A stretch of 64,000 nucleotides of DNA, taken from an uncultured Verrucomicrobiota bacterium. GTDB lineage: Bacteria > Verrucomicrobiota > Verrucomicrobiia > Opitutales > Opitutaceae. The notes under the pieces were generated by a model. That model was not told the origin of the DNA and did no database searches. It saw only the letters and a program-made list of their open reading frames with translations. Where the stretch lies: contig CAIRBK010000060.1 of assembly GCA_903876795.1 (NCBI GenBank), positions 80,007-144,006 on the forward strand, given 5' to 3'. Positions 1 to 7,595 of the stretch are shown here, piece after piece. The number at the start of each line of letters is the position of its first letter. Position 1 is the stretch's first letter. Both the position numbers and the translations under genes were made by a program.

Positions 1-394
1 GGGCGGTGGTGCCGCCGATCATCTGGCGAAGCTGGTCCTGCAGCTGGGTGAACTCGACCTGGTAGAGACCGCGGCTGACGGAATCCTGGGTGGTGTTGGC
101 GTTGAGCGCGCCGATCTCGCTCATGCGGGAGACGATTTTGCCGACGGCGTCGAGCTGGCCGAAGGTGACCTGCATGCGGCTGACGCCGTTTTGCAGGTTG
201 ACCTGGACGCCGCGAAGGCGGGCCTGCTGGGCGTCGAGCTTGGCGGCCATGCCGGCGCCGGCGACATCGGCGGCGGGACGGTCGATGCGCCGGCCGGAGG
301 AAACGCGGGCGGTGGCGGCGTCGGACTGGGCCTGGAGGCGGCCCAGGCCGCCGGCGAGGACAAGGGAACTCTGGCTGGGGTTGAGCGAGGGCAT
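1..394 (-). CDS. fliC: Flagellin, N-terminal part (runs off window edge)
   Basis: Reading the minus strand from the ATG at 394 gives an open frame to the window edge, so it is absent from the ORF track. The first 131 codons read MPSLNPSQSSLVLAGGLGRL and continue with the flagellin D0/D1 signature VSSGRRIDRPAADVAG followed by an amphipathic helix with LQNGVSRMQVTFGQLDAV. This is the filament subunit, exported by the flagellar type III apparatus. It is the last visible gene of the flagellar operon, 18 nt after csrA. The leader is entirely pyrimidine-rich (CCCTTTCCCCGCCCCGCC) with no Shine-Dalgarno site. Only the N-terminal third to half is seen, so overall length is unknown. Confidence 0.88.
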   Translation of the reverse strand, partial: MPSLNPSQSSLVLAGGLGRLQAQSDAATARVSSGRRIDRPAADVAGAGMAAKLDAQQARLRGVQVNLQNGVSRMQVTFGQLDAVGKIVSRMSEIGALNANTTQDSVSRGLYQVEFTQLQDQLRQMIGGTTA

Positions 395-412
395 GGCGGG
401 GCGGGGAAAGGG

Positions 413-670
413 TTATGGCTTGGCGGCGGAGGCGGGCGGGCGGGCGAGACGCGGGAGCGAGGGCAGGCGGGCGGAGCCGGTGCCGGGGGCGACGGCGGCG
501 GCCTGGTTGCTGGCGGCGATGTCCGTGAGGACCTCCTTGCGGACGATGGAAATCTCGCGGGGGGCCTGGATGCCGATCTTCACGGTGTCACCGTCGATCC
601 GCGTGATGCGGATCTCGATGTTGTCACCGATGACGATGGCTTCGTTGACCTTTCGGGTGAGGACAAGCAT
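413..670 (-). CDS. csrA: CsrA translational regulator with extended C-terminus
   Basis: The first 50 residues are classic CsrA ([20 protein letters not shown] then [18 protein letters not shown]), an RNA-binding dimer that recognises GGA motifs in leaders and blocks translation. At 85 aa it is longer than the usual 60-70; the extra tail is Ala/Pro-rich and basic ([14 protein letters not shown]). It lies between fliW and the flagellin gene. In Bacillus and relatives FliW binds CsrA and relieves repression of flagellin translation, so the order fliW-csrA-flagellin is functionally meaningful. No clear Shine-Dalgarno precedes it, and the flagellin leader immediately downstream has no GGA. Confidence 0.95.
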   Translation of the reverse strand: MLVLTRKVNEAIVIGDNIEIRITRIDGDTVKIGIQAPREISIVRKEVLTDIAASNQAAAVAPGTGSARLPSLPRLARPPASAAKP

Positions 671-679
671 GGCAGGTAT

Positions 680-1117
680 TCAACTGGCGGTGACGAGCGG
701 GTGACGCGCATCATACTGCGCGTGGTTGGCGACGACGACCTGGCGGGCGACGCCGGTGTGGCGGTTGACCACAATAGGACCCACCAGATTGACGGTGGCA
801 AGGGAGGATTGTTCGCGGACGGTGACGATGTTGAACACGAGGGCGTCGGCCGAGTCGGTGATGCCGAGGGCGCCGGCGTCGTCGTCGAAGAGCTCGGGGG
901 CGTAGTCGGGGATGATGCCGGAGGGGTCGATGATGACGAAGTGGAGCGGCGACGGGCCGTGAAGCCGGAGCCATTGGAAGGGGAGCTGGTCGGCGAAGTG
1001 GAATATCTCGCCGCGGCGGTGGTCGGGGAAGCCGACGATGCCGTTGGGGAAAGCGAGATCGAAGGCGGTCGGGGCCGCGGGTGCGGGCGGCAGGGGGGAT
1101 TCGGCGAGGACTTTCAT
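680..1117 (-). CDS. fliW: FliW flagellar assembly factor (CsrA antagonist)
   Basis: This 145-aa gene is the 3' end of the spurious 873-aa ORF 680..3301 in the track; the real start is the ATG at 1117 (MKVLAESPLPPAPAAPTAFD). It carries the FliW fold hallmarks LAFPNGIVGFPDHRRGEIFH, the F.ADQLPFQWLRL strand and LVGPIVVNRHTGVARQVV near the end. Family role: binds both flagellin and CsrA, coupling flagellin synthesis to export. It starts 23 nt after flgL and ends 9 nt before csrA. Its leader is pyrimidine-rich (ACCCGCCACCCTC) with no Shine-Dalgarno site. Confidence 0.93.
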   Translation of the reverse strand: MKVLAESPLPPAPAAPTAFDLAFPNGIVGFPDHRRGEIFHFADQLPFQWLRLHGPSPLHFVIIDPSGIIPDYAPELFDDDAGALGITDSADALVFNIVTVREQSSLATVNLVGPIVVNRHTGVARQVVVANHAQYDARHPLVTAS

Positions 1118-1140
1118 GAGGGTGGCGGGTAAAGCGGTGT

Positions 1141-2037
1141 TCAGCGGATGTAGTCGAGGAGCGACATTTTGAGGAGGGTGGCCGACGAGGAGAGCGCGGC
1201 CTCGTAGGCCTGGGTGGTCTGGTTGAGCCGGACGATGGTGGTGGGCATGTCGGCGTCGGCTTCGGCGGAGATCTGGCGGTCGAGTTCGTCGATGCGGGAT
1301 TTCTGCTGGGCCTGGGCGACCTCGATGCGGAGCTGGATGGCGCCGTGTTCGCTGAGCGAGGAGACGAGGAGGTTTTCGGAGGACTCCAGATCGGGGCGGA
1401 CGACCTGCACGGCGGCGGAGTCGCCCGCCTGGAGGGCGTCGCGGAGGGTGACGAGCCGGTTCATGAAGTCGGCCAGGCCGGAATTGGTGGAGGAATCGGG
1501 CGTGGGCTGGATGGAGGCGCCCTCGGCGAGAGGCACGGAAACGCGGCCGGTGTCGCCGGCGTAGGCGGCGGCGGTGATCCGGCCCGAAGCATCGCGGGTG
1601 AAGGCGTAGGGCGGGGCGGAGACGGCGGTGCCGCCGAAGATGTAGTCGTTGCGGAAGCGGGTGTTGCCGAGGGTGGCGGCCTGTTCGAGCAGTTGGTTGA
1701 CCTCGGCGGCGTAGGCCCGCATGGCGTCGGTCCCGATGCTGCCGGTGCCGAGGACTCCGAGTTCGCCGGCGCGGTCGGAGAGTTTTTTGAACTGGTCGAG
1801 GCCGGAGTAAGAGGTCTTTGAATACTCGAGGGCGGCGTCGGCGTTGCGGGAGTATTGGGAGACGGAGCTGCGCTCCATCTTGGCGGCGATGAGGCGGCCG
1901 ACGGCGGCGGGGTCGTCGCCGGGCTGGAAGATGCGCTGGCCGGTGGCGACCTGGTTCTGCAACTCGGACTGCCGGGAGCTGAGTTTCTGGAGCTGGGCCA
2001 GGACTGAGTCGGCGGTGGTGGCGGTGGTGATGCGCAT
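1141..2037 (-). CDS. flgL: Flagellar hook-filament junction protein FlgL
   Basis: 298 aa, the usual FlgL size. It starts MRITTATTADSVLAQLQKLS, has the flagellin-like N-terminal helices (RQSELQNQVATGQRIFQPGD) and a matching C-terminal helix (TQAYEAALSSSATLLKMSLL). FlgL (HAP3) caps the hook with FlgK and is the adaptor on which the flagellin filament grows. The gene follows flgK by 23 nt, the conserved order in flagellar operons. The region before the ATG is CCTCCCCAGTCCTCCCCGCC, the reverse of a purine-rich ribosome site. Confidence 0.93.
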   Translation of the reverse strand: MRITTATTADSVLAQLQKLSSRQSELQNQVATGQRIFQPGDDPAAVGRLIAAKMERSSVSQYSRNADAALEYSKTSYSGLDQFKKLSDRAGELGVLGTGSIGTDAMRAYAAEVNQLLEQAATLGNTRFRNDYIFGGTAVSAPPYAFTRDASGRITAAAYAGDTGRVSVPLAEGASIQPTPDSSTNSGLADFMNRLVTLRDALQAGDSAAVQVVRPDLESSENLLVSSLSEHGAIQLRIEVAQAQQKSRIDELDRQISAEADADMPTTIVRLNQTTQAYEAALSSSATLLKMSLLDYIR

Positions 2038-2060
2038 GGCGGGGAGGACTGGGGAGGCGA

Positions 2061-3482
2061 TTACCGGCCGAGGCGGTTGACGACGAGGTCGAGCAGGCCG
2101 TCGATGATGGAGATGACCTTGGAGGAGGCCTCGAAGGCGCGCTGGTATTTGAGGAGGTCGGCCATCTCTTCGTCCATGGAGACGCCGCTGATGCCCTGGC
2201 GCTGCTGGCGGACGAGTTTTTCGATGTTGGACTGGTCTTCGAGGCGGCCGGCGGCGCCGGAGACGGTGCGGCCGAAACCGCTGACGACGCCGGAGTAGTA
2301 TTGGCTGAAAGTGCCGTCGATGTCGTCGCCGCCGGCGATGGAGAAGTTGCGGGAGGCGAGATCGGCGACGGCCTGGGCCAGGGTGTTGTCGGCGGCGGCG
2401 CCGCCGTTGGAGGCCTTGAGCGTGCCCGGGGTGAGGCCGGGGGCGAGGGCGATGGTGCCGGCGGCGGCGCCGGCGGTGTAGGTGAAGAAATCGCCGCCGG
2501 CGATGCTGGTGGGGTTGTAGGCGGTGTTGACGGCGGAGGCGAACTGGCCGGCAAAGGTGTTGAGTTCGTCGCGGAGTGTCTGGATGCCGACATCGCGGGC
2601 GTCGAAGAGACCGTTGATGGAGCCGGAGGACAGGGCGATCGGGGTGAGGGCCACGCCGGCGGTGAGCTGGGTGCCGTCGTAGGCGACGGGATTTGCGACG
2701 GTGGCGAGGCTGACGAGGGTGACGGGGTTGCCGGAGCCGTCGCGCACGAAAACGTCGATCTGGCCGACCTCGGTGGCGTTGGGCCTGGTCTCGGCGCCGA
2801 TTTTGGCGGCGAGTTTCTCGACGGCGGCCTGGCGTTGGTCGCGGAGATCCACGGCGGAGCCGGCGGCGTTGATCTCCAGGCGGCCGATCTGGCCGTTGAG
2901 GTTGGCGATGGTGTCGAGGAGGCTGTTGACCTCTTCGGTGTCGCTGGAGATTTGGGCGCCGATGTCGTCCTGGAGCCGGGCGAGACGGGAGTCGGTGGTG
3001 CGGAAGCGTTCGGCGAGGATGTCGCTGCGCTGGACAAGATTCTGGCGTTCGCCGAGGTCGGTGGGGCGGGCGGCGAAGGCTTTGAAGGCGTTGAAGAACT
3101 CGCCGAAGGCTGAGGCGATGCCCTGGCCGGAGGCGGCGGAGTCGCCGGTTTCCTGGGTGCGGTCGATGGTCTCGCCGAGGGCGGCCTGGGCCTTGGCGAG
3201 GGCCTCGCTCTGGGCCTTGAGACCGGCGGTGGAGCCGATCTCGCGGGCGAGCTGCCGGTCCACGAGGAGGTCGCGAATCTGCTGGGTGGCCTTGGCCTCA
3301 AGGCCGAGGGACTCGGCGCCCTGCGGGGTGAGGACGGTGCCGCGGTCGCCGAAGATCACGCGCTGGCGGGAGTAATCGGCGTTGTTGACGTTGGCGAGGT
3401 TGCGGCCGGCGGTCTCGACGCCGCGCGATTGGGCGTTGAGGGCCCGGACGGACTGGTTGAGGCTGGCGAATAGGCCGGACAT
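2061..3482 (-). CDS. flgK: Flagellar hook-associated protein FlgK
   Basis: 473 aa. The N-terminus MSGLFASLNQSVRALNAQSR followed by GRNLANVNNADYSRQRVIF is the canonical FlgK/rod-hook motif, and the C-terminal helix VSMDEEMADLLKYQRAFEAS is diagnostic. FlgK (HAP1) forms the first junction ring between hook and filament. The protein is near the shorter end of the family range, with a compact central domain. It is preceded by its likely chaperone FlgN and followed by flgL. Several long ORFs on the opposite strand and in other frames here (2301..3113, 2701..3375, 680..3301) are shadows of this GC-rich gene. Confidence 0.94.
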   Translation of the reverse strand: MSGLFASLNQSVRALNAQSRGVETAGRNLANVNNADYSRQRVIFGDRGTVLTPQGAESLGLEAKATQQIRDLLVDRQLAREIGSTAGLKAQSEALAKAQAALGETIDRTQETGDSAASGQGIASAFGEFFNAFKAFAARPTDLGERQNLVQRSDILAERFRTTDSRLARLQDDIGAQISSDTEEVNSLLDTIANLNGQIGRLEINAAGSAVDLRDQRQAAVEKLAAKIGAETRPNATEVGQIDVFVRDGSGNPVTLVSLATVANPVAYDGTQLTAGVALTPIALSSGSINGLFDARDVGIQTLRDELNTFAGQFASAVNTAYNPTSIAGGDFFTYTAGAAAGTIALAPGLTPGTLKASNGGAAADNTLAQAVADLASRNFSIAGGDDIDGTFSQYYSGVVSGFGRTVSGAAGRLEDQSNIEKLVRQQRQGISGVSMDEEMADLLKYQRAFEASSKVISIIDGLLDLVVNRLGR

Positions 3483-3509
3483 GGCGGGAGGTGCGAAAGG
3501 TTGGGAAGA

Positions 3510-4007
3510 TCAGCCGGCGGCCTGGAGGGTGGCGGCGGGGCCGGTGACGGAGCCGACGCGGCCGGAAGGGGCGTAGGTGCGCGGGCGGGCGGCGGGGTGG
3601 AGACTGGCGAGGGCGTCGCGGTGGAGCTCGACGGCGCGGGCGAGGATGGAGTGGTTCTGGCGGGCCCGGCGGCGCACGCGATGGAGCAGGTGGTTGATCT
3701 CGTCGATCAGGGCGCCGAGCAGCGGCTGCTGGTCCTCGGGGAAGAGCGTGAGAAGGGAGCGGAGGGTGGAGTCGGCGGGCCGGTGGTGGGCGGCGGCGAA
3801 GCGGGCGACCCAGGTCTCGCGCTCGAGGCGGTGGCGGGCGGTCTCGGCGGCGATCTGCTCGATGGCGAGGGAAGTGTCGGCCACGGCCTGGACCTCGCGA
3901 CGCCAGAGGAGGGACTGCTGTTCGTCGAAGAGCGCAAGCAGGCCGCCGTAGCCGGCGAGCTCGGCGCGGAGCAAGTCAACAAGGGGGACAAAGGCGCGGG
4001 CGTTCAT
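3510..4007 (-). CDS. flgN: FlgN-type flagellar export chaperone
   Basis: 165 aa, mostly helical, with heptad-like leucines (LVDLLRAELAGYGGLLALFD, ALIDEINHLLHRVRRRARQN). Sequence similarity within the FlgN family is weak by nature; the call rests on size, all-helical character, the position directly upstream of flgK and the shared operon. FlgN binds the C-terminal helices of FlgK and FlgL and delivers them to the export gate. Its ATG overlaps the flgJ stop codon by 4 nt (ATGA), pointing to translational coupling. The C-terminal 25 residues are disordered and Pro/Gly-rich. Confidence 0.75.
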   Translation of the reverse strand: MNARAFVPLVDLLRAELAGYGGLLALFDEQQSLLWRREVQAVADTSLAIEQIAAETARHRLERETWVARFAAAHHRPADSTLRSLLTLFPEDQQPLLGALIDEINHLLHRVRRRARQNHSILARAVELHRDALASLHPAARPRTYAPSGRVGSVTGPAATLQAAG

Positions 4008-4339
4008 GGGGTTTTGGCGACGGGGGTCGCGGGTGAGAGTTGGCGGGAGATGACGTCGGAGAGGCCGATGCCGCCCCCTTGGGTGATGGAGGAGGCGAGT
4101 ACGTCGGTGAGCATGTAGCCGTAAACGCCGCCTCCGCCGCCCGAGCCGGAGTCGCCGCCGAGACCGCCGCTCATCATCGGTTCGATCGAGGGTGCGAGGA
4201 GCTGGCGCACCATGATGGCTTCGAATTGTTGGGCGGCCTTGGCGACTTCGGCCGGGGTGGGCTTGGGTTTCGGGGCGGATACGTCCGCTCCTGAAAAGAC
4301 GGAGCGGGGGGCGGAGGCGGAGATGGGGTCGATGGACAT
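4004..4339 (-). CDS. flgJ: Rod-binding protein FlgJ, N-terminal domain only
   Basis: 111 aa. Residues 30-58 (AEVAKAAQQFEAIMVRQLLA then PMMSGG) match the rod-binding domain of FlgJ. The peptidoglycan hydrolase domain found in enterobacterial FlgJ is absent, so the muramidase that opens the wall for the rod must be encoded elsewhere. A glycine-rich linker (GGDSGSGGGGGV, 61-72) splits the domain. The gene lies between flgI and flgN, the usual location in single-domain FlgJ organisms. The leader is CCCTCCCCGCCC directly before ATG. Confidence 0.88.
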   Translation of the reverse strand: MSIDPISASAPRSVFSGADVSAPKPKPTPAEVAKAAQQFEAIMVRQLLAPSIEPMMSGGLGGDSGSGGGGGVYGYMLTDVLASSITQGGGIGLSDVISRQLSPATPVAKTP

Positions 4340-4361
4340 GGGCGGGGAGGGTCCGGGGAAA

Positions 4362-5453
4362 TCAGTTGATGATGAGGTCGGCCTGGAGGGCGCCGGAGGT
4401 CTTGAGGGTCTGGAAGATCGCCATCATCTCGCGGGTGCTCACGCCGAGGGCGTTGAGGGCGGTGGCGAGGCGTTCGACGGAGGGCGCGGCGGGGACGATG
4501 GTGAAGCCGCCCTTGGCCTCTTTCACGTCGGTCTTGGTGGCGTCCACGATGGCGGTCTGGCCGCCGCTGAGGGCGCCCGGCTGGGAGACGGCTTGGGTGG
4601 AGGCGACGGTGATGGTGAGGGAGCCGTAGCTGATGGCGACCTGGGAGAGGCTGACGGGGGCGGTGGCGACGATGGTGCCGGTGCGCTCGTTGATGACGAT
4701 GCGGGCGACGGCGTCGGGGGTGACGGTGACGGCGCCGACGTCGGCCAGGAACATGACGTCGCGGCCGGCGTAGGCGGGCGGGAGCATGAGGTCGACGGTG
4801 GCGGCGTCGCGGGCGCGGGCGGCGGCCTCGGGGAAGGCGACGTTGATGGCGTCGGCCATGCGGGCGGCGGAGGTGAAATCGGGGTTGTGGAGGCTGAAGG
4901 CGATGCGGCCGTCCTGCACGAAGGTGGCGGGGATCTCGCGTTCGACGATGGCGCCGTTGCTGATGATGCCCACGGTGGGGTGGTTTTTCTGGACGGAAGC
5001 GCCGCCGGCGCCGCCGGTGCCGCCGGAGAAGCCGCCGATGGCGACCGGTCCCTGGGCGACGGCATAGACGCGGCCGTCGGCGCCGAGCAGGGGAGCCTGG
5101 AGGAGGACGGCGCCCTGGAGGGACTTGGCGTCGCCGAGGGAGGCGACGGTCACGTCGATGCGGGTGCCGGATTTGAGGAAGGGGCCGATGTCGGCGGTGA
5201 TGATGACGGCGGCGGCGTTCTTGGCCTTGATGGCGGTGGGGTCGATCTTGAGGCCGTTGCGCTCGAGGACGTTGGCGACGGAGTTAAGGGTGGTGAGGGC
5301 GTTGGAATCGCCGTCGCCGGCCAGGCCCACCACGAGGCCGTAGCCGACGAGTTGATTGTCCCGCTGGCCGGCGATGCGCGAGAGGTCCTTCACGCGCGCG
5401 GCCTGGAGGGCGAGCGGGAGGAAGGCGGCAAAGAGGAGGACGAGGGGGCGCAT
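4362..5453 (-). CDS. flgI: Flagellar P-ring protein FlgI
   Basis: 363 aa, full length. Sec signal peptide MRPLVLLFAAFLPLALQAAR, then the family hallmark VKDLSRIAGQRDNQLVGYGL and VVGLAGDGDS. FlgI polymerises in the peptidoglycan layer as the bushing around the distal rod, with FlgH forming the outer-membrane ring, so its presence implies a Gram-negative envelope. It follows flgH by 22 nt and precedes flgJ by 22 nt. The leader CGTCCTCCCGCC-ATG lacks a Shine-Dalgarno site. Large plus-strand ORF 4212..5537 opposite it is composed of Gly/Asp/Val repeats typical of antisense shadows. Confidence 0.96.
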   Translation of the reverse strand: MRPLVLLFAAFLPLALQAARVKDLSRIAGQRDNQLVGYGLVVGLAGDGDSNALTTLNSVANVLERNGLKIDPTAIKAKNAAAVIITADIGPFLKSGTRIDVTVASLGDAKSLQGAVLLQAPLLGADGRVYAVAQGPVAIGGFSGGTGGAGGASVQKNHPTVGIISNGAIVEREIPATFVQDGRIAFSLHNPDFTSAARMADAINVAFPEAAARARDAATVDLMLPPAYAGRDVMFLADVGAVTVTPDAVARIVINERTGTIVATAPVSLSQVAISYGSLTITVASTQAVSQPGALSGGQTAIVDATKTDVKEAKGGFTIVPAAPSVERLATALNALGVSTREMMAIFQTLKTSGALQADLIIN

Positions 5454-5475
5454 GGCGGGAGGACGGCGGGGGCTG

Positions 5476-6102
5476 TTACAGGGGGCGGAGCTTCTCGTAG
5501 ATCTTGCTCAACCAGCCGCGTTTCTGGGCGTCGGTGAGGGTGCCTTCGGAGACGAACTCGACGCGGGCGTCGGCGATGTTGCTGGAGAGAATGGTGTTGC
5601 CGCTGGCGATGTCGGCCGGGCGGACGAGGCCGTGGAGGATGACGTGCTGGGTCTCGCCGGAGAAGCTGATGCGGCGGGCGCCGGCGATGACGAGATTGCC
5701 GTTGGGGAGGACGTCGGTGACGAGCACGGCGGCGCGGGCGTTGATGGACTGGGTGTTGTTGACGTCGCCGCCGCCCTTGAAGTCGCTGGTGCCGCCGAAC
5801 TTGATGCCGGGCATCTGGCCGTTGAGGGTGCCGATCGCGCTGCCGCGGTTGGGGAAAAGGAACTGGGTCACCGAGGCGTCCATGTTGCTGGCGCTCTTGC
5901 TGCTCTTGCTCTGGGAGGCGGTCTGGGTGGCGTCCTCGGAGATGACGATTGTGAGGATGTCGCCGACCATGCCGGCCTTGATGTGGGTGGCCACGCCCTG
6001 TTCGCGGGAGCCGGGGGCGGTCCAGAGGGAATCGGCGCGGGCGGAGAGCGCGAGCGCGGTCAGGAGCAGGAGGCGGGAGGTGCGGGGGAAAAGCGGTTTC
6101 AT
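5476..6102 (-). CDS. flgH: Flagellar L-ring protein FlgH, lacking a lipobox cysteine
   Basis: 208 aa from ATG 6102; the track ORF (5476..6441) starts too early and overlaps flgA. Signal peptide MKPLFPRTSRLLLLTALALS-ARA is followed by DSLWTAPGSREQGVATHIKA and the FlgH core VGDILTIVISEDATQTASQS, INARAAVLVTDVLPNGNLVI and FSGETQHVILHGLVRPADIA. FlgH normally is a lipoprotein; here no cysteine occurs in or after the signal peptide, so this version appears to be cleaved by ordinary signal peptidase. It starts 1 nt after the flgA stop, indicating tight coupling. Confidence 0.94.
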   Translation of the reverse strand: MKPLFPRTSRLLLLTALALSARADSLWTAPGSREQGVATHIKAGMVGDILTIVISEDATQTASQSKSSKSASNMDASVTQFLFPNRGSAIGTLNGQMPGIKFGGTSDFKGGGDVNNTQSINARAAVLVTDVLPNGNLVIAGARRISFSGETQHVILHGLVRPADIASGNTILSSNIADARVEFVSEGTLTDAQKRGWLSKIYEKLRPL

Positions 6103-6103
6103 G

Positions 6104-6787
6104 TCAGAAGCGCACGGAGGCGCGGGATTCGGAGACGACCTCGGCGACGAAGTCTTTTTTGGAGTCGGGGTTGCGGACGCGGACGGTTTCACCGCGGGCG
6201 GCGTCGTTGAGCGCGACGGCGCGCAGGGTGATGGTGAGGCGGCCGTCGGTGGCGACGACGTCGAGGGTCTGGCCGCGGCGGACGAGCGGGCGGCGGGCGA
6301 CATCGCGCCAGAGGAGCAGGCGGCCGGCGGGGACGGCGCGGGCGAAATTGAGTTCGGCGGAGGAATCGGCGGAGATCGCCTCGCGCTCGCGCAGGGCGTC
6401 GAAGCGGCGGATGTCGAGCAAGGGGGGCGAGAGGGGGTCACCGAGCTTGGCGGGGTCGCGGAGCATCCAGCCGTCGCGCCAGAGTTCGGCCCGGAGAACC
6501 AGGGTGTGATCGGAGGAGCGGCCGGCGGTGTCGGTGGCGCGCACGGTGACGAGGATCTGCGGGGCGAGCTCGGCGGGGGCCGAGAGGATGGCGAGGTCGG
6601 CGTCTGCGGGAGCGGCGGCGGGGCGGGGACGGTTCCAGTCGAGCTGGAGTTGTCCGCTGGTCTGATAGCGGTCGGCGAGGAGCGCGGCGAGGGTGACCAG
6701 CCAGGGATCTTCGGCGGCGACCGCCTGGGCGCGCGCGGGAACGAGGAGCGCGAGCATGAGGCCGAAAATGAAGGGGAGGCGGGTCAT
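6104..6787 (-). CDS. flgA: Flagellar P-ring assembly chaperone FlgA
   Basis: 227 aa with signal peptide MTRLPFIFGLMLALLVPARA and a C-terminal SAF/ChapFlgA region (AVPAGRLLLWRDVARRPLVR, RGQTLDVVATDGRLTI, GETVRVRNPDSKKDFVAEVV). FlgA is periplasmic and assists FlgI polymerisation. The order flgG-flgA-flgH-flgI is a common arrangement outside the enterobacteria. It ends 1 nt before flgH and begins 10 nt after flgG. Its leader (GCACCCTCCC-ATG) again has no purine-rich ribosome site. Confidence 0.92.
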   Translation of the reverse strand: MTRLPFIFGLMLALLVPARAQAVAAEDPWLVTLAALLADRYQTSGQLQLDWNRPRPAAAPADADLAILSAPAELAPQILVTVRATDTAGRSSDHTLVLRAELWRDGWMLRDPAKLGDPLSPPLLDIRRFDALREREAISADSSAELNFARAVPAGRLLLWRDVARRPLVRRGQTLDVVATDGRLTITLRAVALNDAARGETVRVRNPDSKKDFVAEVVSESRASVRF

Positions 6788-6797
6788 GGGAGGGTGC

Positions 6798-7580
6798 TCA
6801 GCGTTTGAGTTGATTGATGTTCTGGAGCATCTCGTCGGAGGCTTGGATGGACTTGCTGTTCACCTCGTAGGCGCGTTGGGCGATGATGAGGTTCACCATT
6901 TCCTCGACGATGTTCACGTTGGAGGACTCGCGGTAGCCCTGCATGACGCTGCCGAAGCCCTGCTCGCCGGGCTGGCCGGTCTCGGCTGTGCCGCTGGCGC
7001 CGCTCTCGGCGAGGAGATTGCCGCCGAGGCTCTGCAGGCCGGCGGGGTTGGCGAAGCGCGCGAGGGTGAGGCGGAAGGTCTGGTTGCCGTTGGGCGTCTG
7101 ATAGGTGACCTCGCCGTTTTCGGAGATGCTGATGGCGGTGGTGCCGGCGGGGACGTTCTGGAAACCGCTGAGGACCGGGCGGCCGTCGGTGGTGACGACC
7201 TGGCCGCCGGCGTTGAGTTTGAAGGCGCCGTCGCGGGTGTAGGCCACGGTGCCGTCGGGCCGCTGGACCTCGAAGAAGCCGTCGCCCTGGATGGCGAGGT
7301 CGAGCTTCTCGCCGGTGTTGGTGAGCTGGCCCTGGGTGAAGACCTTGGTGGTGGAGGCGACGCGGGAGCCGTTGCCCACCTCGATGCCGGTCGGGACGAG
7401 GTCGCCGCCGCCGTTCTCGGAGCCGGCGCTGCGGGGCTTCTGGTAGAGGAGATCCTGAAACTCGATGGTGCTGCGCTTGAAGCCGGGGGTGTTAACGTTC
7501 GCGAGGTTGTTCGCGATGGTGTTCAGGTTGAGCTGCTGGGCCTCCATGCCGGTGGCGGCCGAATACATTGAGAGATTCAT
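6798..7580 (-). CDS. flgG: Flagellar distal rod protein FlgG
   Basis: 260 aa, the standard length. It begins MNLSMYSAATGMEAQQLNLN, then NTIANNLANVNTPGFKRSTI, the diagnostic N-terminal rod motif, and ends with SSNVNIVEEMVNLIIAQRAY EVNSKSIQ, the matching C-terminal coiled helix. FlgG forms the distal rod through the P- and L-rings. It follows flgF by 15 nt. The FlgG call over FlgF or FlgE rests on the length, on the near-perfect GFKRSTIEFQDLLYQ segment, and on the downstream flgA-flgH-flgI genes. Confidence 0.95.
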   Translation of the reverse strand: MNLSMYSAATGMEAQQLNLNTIANNLANVNTPGFKRSTIEFQDLLYQKPRSAGSENGGGDLVPTGIEVGNGSRVASTTKVFTQGQLTNTGEKLDLAIQGDGFFEVQRPDGTVAYTRDGAFKLNAGGQVVTTDGRPVLSGFQNVPAGTTAISISENGEVTYQTPNGNQTFRLTLARFANPAGLQSLGGNLLAESGASGTAETGQPGEQGFGSVMQGYRESSNVNIVEEMVNLIIAQRAYEVNSKSIQASDEMLQNINQLKR

Positions 7581-7595
7581 GGCGGAAAACGGGGG

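Noticed and set aside
191-1132. Long plus-strand Gly/Asp/Val-rich ORFs (also 2301..3113, 4212..5537, 19046..20743, 50780..53515 minus)
   Set aside because: They lie antisense to well-supported genes and have the repetitive composition expected from GC-rich codon bias on the opposite strand.
680-3301. 873-aa minus-strand ORF in the track
   Set aside because: Only its last 145 codons (fliW) are real; the rest is a Pro/Ser/Arg-rich shadow of flgK and flgL in another frame.
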